Source: Croceibacterium_A sp035555595 (GTDB taxonomy: Bacteria > Pseudomonadota > Alphaproteobacteria > Sphingomonadales > Sphingomonadaceae). From it: a stretch of 64,000 nucleotides of DNA. The stretch is taken from NCBI GenBank assembly GCA_035555595.1, contig DATMGK010000063.1, positions 1-64,000 of the forward strand. The letters are read 5' to 3'. Within the stretch, counting starts at the first letter, position 1; every line of letters starts with the position of its first letter. A program made the position numbers and the translations under genes. The notes beneath the pieces were generated by a model. It ran no database searches. It was not told where the DNA came from and saw nothing but the letters and a program-made list of their open reading frames with translations. Below, piece after piece: positions 42,765 through 51,913 of the stretch.

Positions 42765-45704
42765 ATGTCTGAACAGCGCGACTACAGAGACACGGTTTTC
42801 CTGCCGAAGACCGATTTCCCCATGAAAGCCGGCCTTCCCCAGAAGGAGCCGGAGATTCTGGCACGCTGGCAGGCGGCCGACCTTTACCGGCAGGTGCGTG
42901 AAGCGCGCGCCGGACGTGAGAAATTCATTCTCCACGATGGCCCGCCCTACGCCAATGGCGACATGCACATCGGCCACGCGCTGAACCATGTGCTGAAGGA
43001 CATGGTCGTCCGCACCCAGACCCTGCTGGGCAAGGACGCGCCCTATGTGCCCGGCTGGGATTGCCACGGCCTCCCCATCGAATGGAAGGTGGAGGAACAG
43101 TACCGCAAGAAGAAGCTGGACAAGGATCAGGTCGATCCGGTGGAGTTCCGCGCCGAATGCCGCGCCTATGCCCAGCAATGGGTGGACGTGCAGCGCGAAC
43201 AGCTGAAGCGGCTGGGCATCAACGGCGACTGGGAACACCCCTATCTGACGATGCAGTTCGACAGCGAGGCGACCATCGTGGCCGAGCTGCTGAAATTCGC
43301 CGAAAGCGGCCAGCTCTATCGCGGCGCCAAGCCGGTGATGTGGTCCCCGGTGGAAAAGACCGCGCTGGCCGAAGCCGAGGTTGAATACGAGGACATCACA
43401 TCGACGCAGGTCGACGTGGCGTTCGAGATCACGGAAAGCCCGATCCCGGAGCTGGTCGGCGCCCATGCGGTGATCTGGACGACGACGCCTTGGACGATCC
43501 CGGTGAACCAGGCTTTGGCCTATGGGCCGGATGTTGAGTATGTTCGTTTACGTGCCGCAAGCACCGGCGTTCTAGGTTGGGGGCACCAAGACGAAGCGGC
43601 AGACAGCAATCCCGGACATCGCTGGTTCGGCAAAGAATACTTGATCGCAAAACCTCTGGTTGAGGAATTCCGAGAGCGAGTAACGTTGGCGCTAACCAGA
43701 GAAATTCAGGCTGAGTTTCCCACGACCGACGTAACTATCAACTTTCATGCTATGGGTGAGCATAAAGGCTCCGACCTAGCCGGCACCGTCGCCCGCCATC
43801 CAATGCACCACCTCGGCGGGTTCTATGCCGAGCCGCGGCCGTTCCTCCCCGGCGATTTCGTCACCACAGACAGCGGCACCGGCCTCGTCCACATGGCGCC
43901 GGATCATGGCGAGGACGACTTCGATCTGTGCAAGGCGCATGGAATCGGGCCGAAGTTCGTGGTGGAGGCCGATGGCCGTTATCGCGAGGATTGGGCATGG
44001 CTGCCGCGCACCGACGAACGCTCGATGTCGGTCATCAACCCCAAGTTTAATGCGCCCGATGGCCCCGTCTGTTCGGACCTGCGCGCGGCGGGCGCTCTCC
44101 TCAGCGCATCCGCAGATTATAAACACTCTTATCCACACAGCTGGCGGTCCAAGGCCAAGGTTATCTATCGCTGCACGCCGCAGTGGTTCGTGCCAATGGA
44201 CAAGCGCACACTGGAACACCGCGATAACAAGTGGGAACAGCGGTGGGAGAACGAGGGCGGATCGCAGGAACCGCTGAAGACGCTGCGCGAACTGGCGACT
44301 GACGCGCTGGAAGCCACGAAGTTCTATCCCGAAAAGGGCCGCAACCGCATCGGCAGCATGGTCGCCGGTCGCCCGGACTGGGTGCTGAGCCGCCAGCGCG
44401 CATGGGGCGTGCCGATCACCCTGTTCGTCGATCGCAAGACCGGCGAATATCTGGTCGACCTCGACGTGAACCAGCGCATCGTCGCCGCGGTGAGCGAACA
44501 AGGCGTCGATGCGTGGAGCGACGAAGCGGCGCAGACCCTGCTGGGCAACAAATACGACGTAGCCGATTACGAACGCGTGACCGACATTCTGGACGTGTGG
44601 TTCGATTCCGGTTCCACCCACGCCTTCGTGCTGGAAAGCGGGCGCTGGCCGGAACTGCAATGGCCGGCGGACCTCTATCTGGAAGGCAGCGACCAGCATC
44701 GCGGCTGGTTCCAGTCCAGCCTGCTGGAAAGCTGCGGCACACGCGGCCGCGCGCCCTATAACGCAGTGCTGACCCACGGCTTCACGATGGACGCCAAGGG
44801 CGAGAAAATGTCCAAGTCCAAGGGCAATACCGTCAGCCCGCTGGACACGATGCGCGATTATGGCGCGGACATCATCCGCCTGTGGGCGCTCAGCGTCGAT
44901 TACACCGAAGATCACCGGATCGGCCCGGAAATCCTGAAGGGCGTGGCCGACCAGTATCGCAAGCTGCGTAACACGTTCCGTTACCTGCTGGGTGCGCTGG
45001 ACGGGTTCGACGATGCCGAGCGTCTGACCGATGTGGCCGCGATGCCCGAACTGGAACGCTATGTTCTGGCGCTGCTGGGCAAGCTGGATGCGACCCTGCG
45101 CGCGGCGGCGCTGGAATACGATTTCAACACCTACACCCGCGCACTGGTCGATTTCTGTAACGAGGACTTGTCCGCGTTCTACTTCGATATCCGCAAGGAC
45201 CGGCTCTATTGCGATGCGCCCTCCGGGCTGGAGCGGCGCGCCTATCGCACGGTGCTGGACACACTGTTCCACGCGCTGATCCGCTATGCCGCGCCGGTGC
45301 TGGTCTTCACGGCAGAGGAAGTGTGGCAAAGCCGCTATCCCGGCGCGAGCGTGCACCTGCTGGAATGGCCGGAAGTCCCCGCTGCCGAAGCTGACATGAT
45401 TCGCTGGACCGAGTTGCGCGCGCTGCGCGAACGCGTGACCGAAGCGATCGAACCGCTGCGGCGTGAAAAGACCGTGCGGTCCAGCCTGGAGGCTGAAGTC
45501 ATGGTTCCCGAAGCTGCAGTCCCGGCTGGCTTTACCGATGCTGATCTGGCCGAACTGTTCATCAGTGCCGCCGTGACGCGCGGCGGGGAAGGAATCGCCG
45601 TTCGGCGGAGCGGTGACGACAAGTGCGGTCGCTGCTGGCGCCTGCTACCCGATGTGCCCGAAGACGGCGCGCTGTGCGGCCGCTGCGAGGATGCTCTGGC
45701 ATGA
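42765..45704 (+). CDS. ileS: Isoleucine--tRNA ligase
   Basis: 979 residues, class I synthetase. HIGH is in NGDMHIGHALNH, KMSKS is in GEKMSKSKGN, and the C-terminal zinc finger is CGRCWRLLP...CGRCEDAL. The editing domain CP1 includes WTTTPWTIP and GTGLVHMAPDHGEDDF. Between these, residues about 255-345 (bases about 43530-43800) differ from the rest of the gene: the codons are poorer in GC, with TTA, CTA, CGA, AGA and GTA, and the segment is not the usual short linker. The frame is intact. lspA overlaps the end by 4 nt. Confidence 0.96.
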   Translation: MSEQRDYRDTVFLPKTDFPMKAGLPQKEPEILARWQAADLYRQVREARAGREKFILHDGPPYANGDMHIGHALNHVLKDMVVRTQTLLGKDAPYVPGWDCHGLPIEWKVEEQYRKKKLDKDQVDPVEFRAECRAYAQQWVDVQREQLKRLGINGDWEHPYLTMQFDSEATIVAELLKFAESGQLYRGAKPVMWSPVEKTALAEAEVEYEDITSTQVDVAFEITESPIPELVGAHAVIWTTTPWTIPVNQALAYGPDVEYVRLRAASTGVLGWGHQDEAADSNPGHRWFGKEYLIAKPLVEEFRERVTLALTREIQAEFPTTDVTINFHAMGEHKGSDLAGTVARHPMHHLGGFYAEPRPFLPGDFVTTDSGTGLVHMAPDHGEDDFDLCKAHGIGPKFVVEADGRYREDWAWLPRTDERSMSVINPKFNAPDGPVCSDLRAAGALLSASADYKHSYPHSWRSKAKVIYRCTPQWFVPMDKRTLEHRDNKWEQRWENEGGSQEPLKTLRELATDALEATKFYPEKGRNRIGSMVAGRPDWVLSRQRAWGVPITLFVDRKTGEYLVDLDVNQRIVAAVSEQGVDAWSDEAAQTLLGNKYDVADYERVTDILDVWFDSGSTHAFVLESGRWPELQWPADLYLEGSDQHRGWFQSSLLESCGTRGRAPYNAVLTHGFTMDAKGEKMSKSKGNTVSPLDTMRDYGADIIRLWALSVDYTEDHRIGPEILKGVADQYRKLRNTFRYLLGALDGFDDAERLTDVAAMPELERYVLALLGKLDATLRAAALEYDFNTYTRALVDFCNEDLSAFYFDIRKDRLYCDAPSGLERRAYRTVLDTLFHALIRYAAPVLVFTAEEVWQSRYPGASVHLLEWPEVPAAEADMIRWTELRALRERVTEAIEPLRREKTVRSSLEAEVMVPEAAVPAGFTDADLAELFISAAVTRGGEGIAVRRSGDDKCGRCWRLLPDVPEDGALCGRCEDALA

Positions 45705-46246
45705 ACGATACACGCAACCGCGTGATCGCCGTGGCGCTGGCCGCCGCGATCTATGCTGTCGATCAGTGGATCAAGTACTGGGTTACCGGCCCGCTGGGGC
45801 TGACCCGGATCGGCGACCAGATCTACGTCATGCCGATCTTCAACCTGACTCTGACGCACAATTACGGCGTGTCTCTGGGCTTCCTTGAGGCGACTTCACC
45901 GGAAATGCGCTGGGGCCTCGTCGTGCTGACGGGAATCATCGCAGCGGCGGTGCTTGTCTGGCTGCTGCGCGAACGCCGGTTGCTGGATGTCGTGCCGCTC
46001 GGCCTTATTCTCGGCGGTGCGCTGGGCAATATCCAGGATCGCGCGGTTTATGGTTATGTGATCGATTATGCCGACCTGCACTTCGGCGATTTCCGGCCTT
46101 TCCTGATCTTCAATGTCGCCGATGCGGCGATATCGATCGGGGTGGCATTTATCCTTGTCCGCGCGCTGTTCATGCGCGAGAAACCGGCCGAGCCGCAGGA
46201 ACGCGGCATGGCGGACCAATCCGCGGAGAATTCTACGAATGCCTGA
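45701..46246 (+). CDS. lspA: Signal peptidase II (prolipoprotein signal peptidase)
   Basis: 181 residues with four membrane helices. The catalytic Asp residues are in GNIQDRAVYGYVIDY and FNVADAAIS. It removes the signal peptide from lipoproteins after lipid attachment; this window alone encodes several substrates. It overlaps both ileS (4 nt) and the following lipoprotein gene (8 nt). Confidence 0.96.
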   Translation: MNDTRNRVIAVALAAAIYAVDQWIKYWVTGPLGLTRIGDQIYVMPIFNLTLTHNYGVSLGFLEATSPEMRWGLVVLTGIIAAAVLVWLLRERRLLDVVPLGLILGGALGNIQDRAVYGYVIDYADLHFGDFRPFLIFNVADAAISIGVAFILVRALFMREKPAEPQERGMADQSAENSTNA

Positions 46247-46661
46247 TGCTCGTAATGCGCTTCCGAAGCTGATCGCCCTCGCCACCGGCGTGGCAATGCT
46301 GTCCGCGTGCAGTTCCGCCAGCGTGTTCAACCGCGACCGGCCCGATGAATTCGCCGTGCAGCGGCAGGCGCCGCTGGTCGTTCCGCCCGATTTCGAGTTG
46401 TCGCCCCCCGCGCCGGGAGCGCCGCGTCCGACCGAAGGCACTGCCGCGCAGCAGGCGCTCGATGCCCTGTTCGGCGGCCCCGCTGCGCGCAGCGCGGTGG
46501 AAACCAGCGCCATCCAGCGGGCCGGGGAGTCCGAGCTGGGTATCCGTTCTTCCGTGGGTGATCCCAACACCTTCACGGTGGACAAGGGCACCACCACCCG
46601 CACCATCCTGGCCGCTCCGGAAGGTGACGGGCAGGACGCCAGCGCAGCGATACCTTCGTAG
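46239..46661 (+). CDS. DUF3035 lipoprotein
   Basis: 140 residues. Signal peptide with lipobox LSAC at about 21-24, then a Pro-rich mature part with NRDRPDEFAVQRQAPLVVPPDFELSPP, the hallmark of alphaproteobacterial DUF3035 proteins usually found behind lspA. The function is unknown; outer-membrane location is likely. It overlaps lspA by 8 nt and ends the long operon, followed by a terminator. Confidence 0.85.
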   Translation: MPDARNALPKLIALATGVAMLSACSSASVFNRDRPDEFAVQRQAPLVVPPDFELSPPAPGAPRPTEGTAAQQALDALFGGPAARSAVETSAIQRAGESELGIRSSVGDPNTFTVDKGTTTRTILAAPEGDGQDASAAIPS

Positions 46662-46709
46662 TTTGCGCCCAGGCGGTCGTCGGCCGCCGATCATTCCTGA
46701 TCATTGAAG

Positions 46710-46750
46710 CAATCCAGAGCGGTTTTAGATACGCTCTGGATTGTTTTTTT
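46710..46750 (+). terminator. Intrinsic terminator of the gpmA to lspA/DUF3035 run
   Basis: CAATCCAGAGCG pairs with CGCTCTGGATTG (12 bp, perfect) around a TTTTAGATA-like loop and is followed by seven Ts. It lies 48 nt after the DUF3035 stop. The remaining 32 bp to the next gene show nothing else. Confidence 0.93.
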
Positions 46751-46782
46751 ACGCTCGCAATGGCGAGACGGCCAAGCTCGGC

Positions 46783-48075
46783 CTAGTTCCGGCTCACCAG
46801 CAGCTTGTCGATCTTGCGGCCGTCCATATCGACGACTTCGAAGCGCCAGCCCTGATCAGTGAAGCTTTCGCCTTCCTGTGGCAGCTTGCGGAACACGGAC
46901 AGGGCAAAGCCCGCCGCCGTCGCGAATTCCCGATCCTCGTCAAATTCGATGCCCAGCCGTTCGGAAAGCGTGTCAGCCGACATAGCCCCTGCAACCAGCA
47001 GCGATCCGTCGTCCCGCTCCACCAGCATCGGCTCATCACCTTCGTCCTGATGGCTGGCAAAACCGCCGACGATCGCCGTCAGCAAATCCGCCGGTGTGAT
47101 GATACCTTCCAGATGGCCATATTCGTCATGGACCATGGCCATGCTCACGCCTGATTGTTGCAGCGTCCGCAAGGCATCCATCGCGTCAAGCTGGTCCGGC
47201 ACGACGGGTGCTTCACGCATCAGTTCACGCAGGCGCAAAGGGCGGCCGTCCAGCAGGCAGGCCAGCACCTCGCCCGTTTTCACCACGCCCAGCATGCGAT
47301 CGGGCGATCCGTCCGCCACCGGCAGTAGCGAGTGGGGCGATTCGGCGATTGCGCGGCGAATGTCCTGTTCCTCGCCATCAGCGTCGAGCCAGTCGAGATC
47401 GGTGCGCGGCGTCATCAGTTCACGCACCGGCCGGTCAGCCAGCCGCATGACGCCCGACAGCATCGCCCGCTCCTGCTCCTCAATCACGCCGGAATGGGTC
47501 GCTTCGGCGAACGCCATCTGCAGTTCCTCGGCGGTCATCTTCTGCTCCCCCCGATGGCTGATGCCAATCAGGCGCATGATGAGGCCGGAGGAAGTGTCGA
47601 GCAGCCAGACGAACGGGGCGGCCAGCTTTGCCAACCACGCCATGGGGCGGGCCATGATCAACGCGATCGGCACGGCGTTGCGCAGCGCGACCTGCTTGGG
47701 CACCAGTTCGCCCACCACGACGCTGAAATAGGTCGTCAGCACGATGACCAGCACGAAACCGGCTTCCTCGGCCGAAGTGGCCGGGACGCCCAGTAGCGCC
47801 AGTCTTTCGCCCACCGGCCCGCCCAGCGTGGCCCCGCCATAGGCGCCGGTGATGATGCCAACGAGCGTGATGCCGATCTGCACGGTCGACAGGAACTTGC
47901 CGGGATCCGCCGCCAGCGCCAGCGCAGTGGCAGCCGCGCGGCTACCCTTTTCCGCCGCGGCGCGCAGGGGCGCAGGGCGGGCGGACACGATCGCAAGCTC
48001 AGACATAGCGAAAGCGCCGTTGAGGATGATGAGCGCAGCCATCACGGCAAGGTCGGACCAGGGAAACGGCGACAT
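46783..48075 (-). CDS. CNNM/CorC-family (hemolysin-like) membrane protein with CBS domains
   Basis: 430 residues. The N-terminal DUF21 region (about 1-185) has four hydrophobic segments, then two CBS domains (about 210-335, with TPRTDLDWLDADG and the second HDEYGHLEGIIT), then a C-terminal CorC/HlyC domain. Such proteins take part in magnesium or cobalt export or resistance; the name hemolysin is historical. It converges on DUF3035 and is divergent from the OmpA lipoprotein gene. Confidence 0.9.
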   Translation of the reverse strand: MSPFPWSDLAVMAALIILNGAFAMSELAIVSARPAPLRAAAEKGSRAAATALALAADPGKFLSTVQIGITLVGIITGAYGGATLGGPVGERLALLGVPATSAEEAGFVLVIVLTTYFSVVVGELVPKQVALRNAVPIALIMARPMAWLAKLAAPFVWLLDTSSGLIMRLIGISHRGEQKMTAEELQMAFAEATHSGVIEEQERAMLSGVMRLADRPVRELMTPRTDLDWLDADGEEQDIRRAIAESPHSLLPVADGSPDRMLGVVKTGEVLACLLDGRPLRLRELMREAPVVPDQLDAMDALRTLQQSGVSMAMVHDEYGHLEGIITPADLLTAIVGGFASHQDEGDEPMLVERDDGSLLVAGAMSADTLSERLGIEFDEDREFATAAGFALSVFRKLPQEGESFTDQGWRFEVVDMDGRKIDKLLVSRN

Positions 48076-48213
48076 GAGAAACTCTCAATTAGCAGATCGG
48101 ATCAGAAAGTCGAAGGGAGTCAGGAACACCCTGCGAATTGATACATTTTTACAGGCATTGGGGCCCGAACCGGGGTACGTTTTCCAAATCCACTGTCGAG
48201 GATGCAAGAGAAC

Positions 48214-48897
48214 ATGAACAAGTCACGCATTTTCATCGCCACGCTCGCCGCCGTTTCGCTGGTTGGCGTTTCAGGCTGTGTTACCGATCCCAACACCGGG
48301 GAACAAAAGGTTTCCCGCACCGCCATCGGCGGCGTTGGCGGGGCCGGACTGGGCTATCTGCTGGGCGGCATCATCGGCGGCAAGACCGCCCGCATCGTCG
48401 GCGCGGGCATTGGTGCCGCAGCAGGCGGCTATGTTGGTTACGGTATGGACCAGCAGATCAAGGAACTGAAGGAATCGACCGCCGGATCGGGCGTGGACAT
48501 TACCGAAACGCCTGATGGTGACAGCATTCTGGTCAATCTACCGGACGTTACCTTCGCTGTCGATTCCACCAATATCACGCCCAGCTTCCAGTCCACGCTG
48601 GACCAGGTGGCGGGGAGCCTGACCAAGTATCCCAACAGCCTGATCGACGTAATGGGCCATACCGATTCGACCGGATCAGATAGCTACAACCTCGATCTGT
48701 CGAAGCGCCGGGCCGATTCGGTCGCCAACTATCTGACGCTGCGGGGCGTAACCCGCGCCCGCATCGCCACGATGGGATATGGCGAACAGTATCCGCGCGC
48801 CGATAACACCACGGCAGAGGGCCGCGCGCTGAACCGCCGGGTGGAAATCCGCATTACGCCGATTACCCAGCAGGAAGCTGCCGCCGCGAACCGTTGA
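48214..48897 (+). CDS. OmpA-family lipoprotein with glycine-zipper segment
   Basis: 227 residues from MNKSRIF; an ATG four codons earlier is possible. Lipobox VSGC at about 22-25. Next comes a Gly-rich helix pair (GGVGGAGLGYLLGGIIGG and AGIGAAAGGYVG), a glycine zipper that may insert in the outer membrane, then an OmpA-like domain at about 105-220 with MGHTDSTGSDSYNLDLSKRRADSV and NRRVEIRI. It binds peptidoglycan. A similar but shorter OmpA lipoprotein is at 22.8 kb. A possible but imperfect EcfG-type box (GGAAC with CATT instead of CGTT) lies at 48123-48147. Confidence 0.9.
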   Translation: MNKSRIFIATLAAVSLVGVSGCVTDPNTGEQKVSRTAIGGVGGAGLGYLLGGIIGGKTARIVGAGIGAAAGGYVGYGMDQQIKELKESTAGSGVDITETPDGDSILVNLPDVTFAVDSTNITPSFQSTLDQVAGSLTKYPNSLIDVMGHTDSTGSDSYNLDLSKRRADSVANYLTLRGVTRARIATMGYGEQYPRADNTTAEGRALNRRVEIRITPITQQEAAAANR

Positions 48898-48914
48898 TCC
48901 CGCGCAAGGTTTTC

Positions 48915-48952
48915 AAAAGGGGCCGGATCCGGATGGGTTCGGCCCCTTTTTT
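48915..48952 (+). terminator. Intrinsic terminator after the OmpA-like gene
   Basis: AAAAGGGGCC pairs with GGCCCCTTTT across a 16-nt loop, with a further TT after it, 17 nt after the stop codon. Confidence 0.85.
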
Positions 48953-48989
48953 CTTGTCGGGTGTAAATCTGGCGGGGTGTAGCATCGTT

Positions 48990-49019
48990 CTGGATTGCCG
49001 CTTTCGCGGGAATGACGAC
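48990..49019. repeat. Degenerate intergenic repeat (GTCATTCCCGC type)
   Basis: On the minus strand the sequence is CGTCATTCCCGCGAAAGCGG followed by CAATCCAG. Dispersed intergenic repeats of the form GTCATTCCCGCGAAAGCGG are common in many Proteobacteria. Only one copy lies in this window, so the call rests on likeness to that known pattern. It sits between the terminator and the 3' end of the CysQ-like gene. Confidence 0.5.
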
Positions 49020-49030
49020 GACGGGGCCTA

Positions 49031-49816
49031 TCAATCCTTCCCCACAAGCCGCGCGGCCCGATCAGCCAGCCTATCCACCGCAGCGGCATGAATCGCCGGC
49101 GCGCTGACCAGCAGGCCGAAGGCGCGCGGATCGCGCTTGTTATAGGTCAGCGGACGGCCGAAGGCATCGCCTACCGCCGCGCCTGCTTCACGCGCGATCA
49201 GGGTGGCGGCGGCGATGTCCCACTCATAACCCCAGCGCAGCGTGGCAAGCAGATCGGCCCGGTCATCAGCAACCATGGCGATTCTGAGCGCGATGGAATT
49301 CGGCTTTTCCACCATGGTCAGATCGCGATCTTCGCGCGGCAGCGAATCCGTCGGCACTCGCGCCCCGGCCAGTTCAGTCCTCGTGCTGGCCGCCAGCGGG
49401 CGACCGTTCAGCCATGCGCCCTGCCCGGCCACCGCGCTCCACCATTCTTCCCGCGCGGGCGCGATCAGGCGGCCCAGCAACGGCTTGCCGGCACTGATCA
49501 GCGCGATGGACACCGCCCAGCCGGCCCGCCCGCCAATGAAATCGCGAGTTCCGTCCACCGGATCGACCAGCCAGCACAGCCCGCGCGCGAGTCGTTCCGG
49601 CCGATCAGCCGATTCTTCCGACAACCACCCCGCCGACGGCAGCAGCCGGCAAAGCTCGCGCTTCAGGAAGGCATCGACCTCCATATCCGCCTGACAGACC
49701 GGGTTTCCTGGCGCCTTTTCCCAGCTCTCCAGCTCATGCCCGCCGCCCGGCCAGCGGTTCATGGCCATCTCGCCCGCTTCCCGGCAAATCTGGTCGAGAC
49801 TGTCCTGATCGATCAT
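49031..49816 (-). CDS. cysQ: IMPase-family phosphatase, probably 3'(2'),5'-bisphosphate nucleotidase CysQ
   Basis: 261 residues from the ATG at 49816; a TTG three codons earlier is less likely. Metal motifs are LSEES (E67, E68), WLVDPVDGTRDF (D85, D88) and WGYEWDIAAATLIAREAG. The VDPVDGTRDF form, with an acidic residue and Phe after the loop, fits CysQ, which recycles the PAP by-product of sulfate assimilation. It differs from the HisN-like paralogue at 6.3 kb in the WD motif. A different IMPase specificity cannot be ruled out. Confidence 0.8.
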   Translation of the reverse strand: MIDQDSLDQICREAGEMAMNRWPGGGHELESWEKAPGNPVCQADMEVDAFLKRELCRLLPSAGWLSEESADRPERLARGLCWLVDPVDGTRDFIGGRAGWAVSIALISAGKPLLGRLIAPAREEWWSAVAGQGAWLNGRPLAASTRTELAGARVPTDSLPREDRDLTMVEKPNSIALRIAMVADDRADLLATLRWGYEWDIAAATLIAREAGAAVGDAFGRPLTYNKRDPRAFGLLVSAPAIHAAAVDRLADRAARLVGKD

Positions 49817-49920
49817 CGCGGCCAACTGGGGCGAGAGCGAGGGCTTTGCAAGCGGGCAAGCGTATGCTTATGCGCCCTCAGCATCAGCCCACTCCCAATT
49901 TCCCGTGAGGCCCCCTTTCG

Positions 49921-51120
49921 ATGAACATCCACGAATACCAGGCCAAGGATCTGCTCAAGAACTTCGGCATCGCCATCCCCGCCGGCATCCCGGCGCTTTC
50001 GGTTGAGGAAGCAGTCGCTGCCGCGAAACAGCTTCCCGGGCCGCTCTATGTCGTAAAGGCGCAGATACACGCGGGTGGCCGCGGCAAGGGCAAGTTCACG
50101 GAACTGCCCGCCGATGCGAAGGGCGGCGTCCGCCTCGCCAAGTCGGTTGATGAAGTGGAGGCCAATGCCCGCGAGATGCTGGGCAACACGCTCGTCACGA
50201 TACAGACCGGCGCAGCGGGCAAGCAAGTCAACCGCCTCTACGTGACGGACGGCGTCGATATCGCGAAGGAATATTACCTCGCGCTGCTGGTCGATCGCGC
50301 CACTGGCCGCATCGCGCTGGTGGTTTCGACCGAAGGCGGCATGAGCATCGAGGACGTTGCGCATGACACGCCCGAGAAGATCACCACGCTGACGATCGAT
50401 CCGGCCACCGGCTTCATGCCGCACCACGGCCGCGCGGTCGCCTTTGCGTTGAAGCTGAGCGGCGACACCGCCAAGCAGGCGCAGAAGCTGGCGAAGCAGC
50501 TTTACGAAGCCTTCGTCGCGCTCGACTGCTCGATGCTGGAAATCAATCCGCTGGTGGAAACCGACGCGGGCGACCTGCTGGTGCTGGACACCAAGATGAG
50601 CTTCGATTCGAACGCGCTCTATCGCCACCCTGATGTGGAGGCCCTGCGCGACGAGACGGAAGAAGACCCGATGGAGATCGAGGCGTCGAAGTATGACCTC
50701 GCCTACATCAAGCTGGATGGCGACATCGGCTGCATGGTCAACGGCGCGGGCCTGGCCATGGCGACGATGGACATCATCAAGCTGAACGGCATGTTCCCGG
50801 CCAACTTCCTCGACGTGGGCGGCGGCGCCAACAAGGAAAAGGTGACGGCGGCGTTCAAGATCATTCTGTCCGACCCGGCGGTGAAGGGCATTCTGGTCAA
50901 CATCTTCGGCGGTATCATGCGGTGCGACATCATCGCCGAAGGCATTGTGGCGGCGGCGAAGGAAGTCAGCCTGTCCGTGCCGCTGGTCGTCCGCCTGGAA
51001 GGCACCAACGTGCAGCAGGGCAAGGACATCCTGGCCAATTCCGGCCTGCCAATCATCGCTGCGGACGATCTGGGCGACGCCGCGAAGAAGATTGTGGGCG
51101 AGGTGCGGCAGGCCGCCTGA
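49921..51120 (+). CDS. sucC: Succinate--CoA ligase (ADP-forming) beta subunit
   Basis: 399 residues. The N-terminus MNIHEYQAKDLLKNFGI opens an ATP-grasp domain, and the C-terminal CoA-ligase domain contains LDVGGGANKEKV and NIFGGIMRCDIIAEGI. In the TCA cycle it makes ATP from succinyl-CoA together with SucD. The alpha gene sucD does not follow; etfB comes 43 nt later. It must be elsewhere, as sometimes seen in sphingomonads where sucD stands by sucAB. Confidence 0.96.
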   Translation: MNIHEYQAKDLLKNFGIAIPAGIPALSVEEAVAAAKQLPGPLYVVKAQIHAGGRGKGKFTELPADAKGGVRLAKSVDEVEANAREMLGNTLVTIQTGAAGKQVNRLYVTDGVDIAKEYYLALLVDRATGRIALVVSTEGGMSIEDVAHDTPEKITTLTIDPATGFMPHHGRAVAFALKLSGDTAKQAQKLAKQLYEAFVALDCSMLEINPLVETDAGDLLVLDTKMSFDSNALYRHPDVEALRDETEEDPMEIEASKYDLAYIKLDGDIGCMVNGAGLAMATMDIIKLNGMFPANFLDVGGGANKEKVTAAFKIILSDPAVKGILVNIFGGIMRCDIIAEGIVAAAKEVSLSVPLVVRLEGTNVQQGKDILANSGLPIIAADDLGDAAKKIVGEVRQAA

Positions 51121-51163
51121 ACCCATTTGTGTTGCGCGCGGTTTTTCGCGCAGGAGAGCATCG

Positions 51164-51913
51164 ATGAAGATCCTTGTGCCCGTGAAGCGGGTGATCGATT
51201 TCAACGTCCGGCCCCGCGTGAAGGCGGATGGCAGCGGCGTCGATCTGGCCAACGTCAAGATGAGCATGAACCCCTTTGACGAAATCGCCGTGGAAGAGGC
51301 GATCCGGCTGAAGGAAAAGGGCGTGGCGAGCGAGATCATCGCCGTCTCCATCGGCCCGGCCAAGGCGCAGGAAACGCTCCGCACCGCGCTGGCCATGGGC
51401 GCCGACCGGGCGATCCTGATCGAAACCGATGAAGCGGCCGAGCCGCTGGCGGTCGCCAAGATCCTAAAAGGCGTGTTCGACGAAGAGCAGCCCGGCCTTG
51501 TCATCATGGGCAAGCAGGCGATCGACGACGACAGCAACCAGACCGGGCAAATGCTCGCTGCGCTGACCGCGCGCCCTCAGGGCACTTTCGCCAGCAAGGT
51601 TGAGGTCGAAGGCGATCACGTGACCGTGACGCGCGAAATCGACGGCGGGCTGGAAACCGTGCGGCTTGCGCTGCCGGCCATCGTCACCAGCGACCTGCGC
51701 CTCAACGAACCGCGCTATGCGTCGCTGCCCAACATCATGAAAGCGCGCAGCAAGCCGCTCGCGACCAAGGCCCCGGCGGATTACGGCGTGGACGTGGCGC
51801 CGCGCCTGAAGACGCTGAAAGTGTCAGAGCCTGCCGCGCGGCAGGCTGGCAAGGTCGTAGGTTCGGTTGACGAACTGGTGGCGCAGCTCAAGACTCTGGG
51901 AGTGGTGGCATGA
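51164..51913 (+). CDS. etfB: Electron transfer flavoprotein beta subunit
   Basis: 249 residues. MKILVPVKRVIDFNVRPRV opens the protein and the AMP-binding loop and signature (LNEPRYASLPNIMKARSKPL) are in place. ETF takes electrons from acyl-CoA and other dehydrogenases to ETF-ubiquinone oxidoreductase. An AGGAG site precedes the ATG. It overlaps etfA by 4 nt. Confidence 0.97.
   Translation: MKILVPVKRVIDFNVRPRVKADGSGVDLANVKMSMNPFDEIAVEEAIRLKEKGVASEIIAVSIGPAKAQETLRTALAMGADRAILIETDEAAEPLAVAKILKGVFDEEQPGLVIMGKQAIDDDSNQTGQMLAALTARPQGTFASKVEVEGDHVTVTREIDGGLETVRLALPAIVTSDLRLNEPRYASLPNIMKARSKPLATKAPADYGVDVAPRLKTLKVSEPAARQAGKVVGSVDELVAQLKTLGVVA

Noticed and set aside
48123..48147. EcfG-like promoter before the OmpA lipoprotein gene
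   Set aside because: The -10 element reads CATT instead of CGTT; one mismatch in so short a motif is too weak to call.
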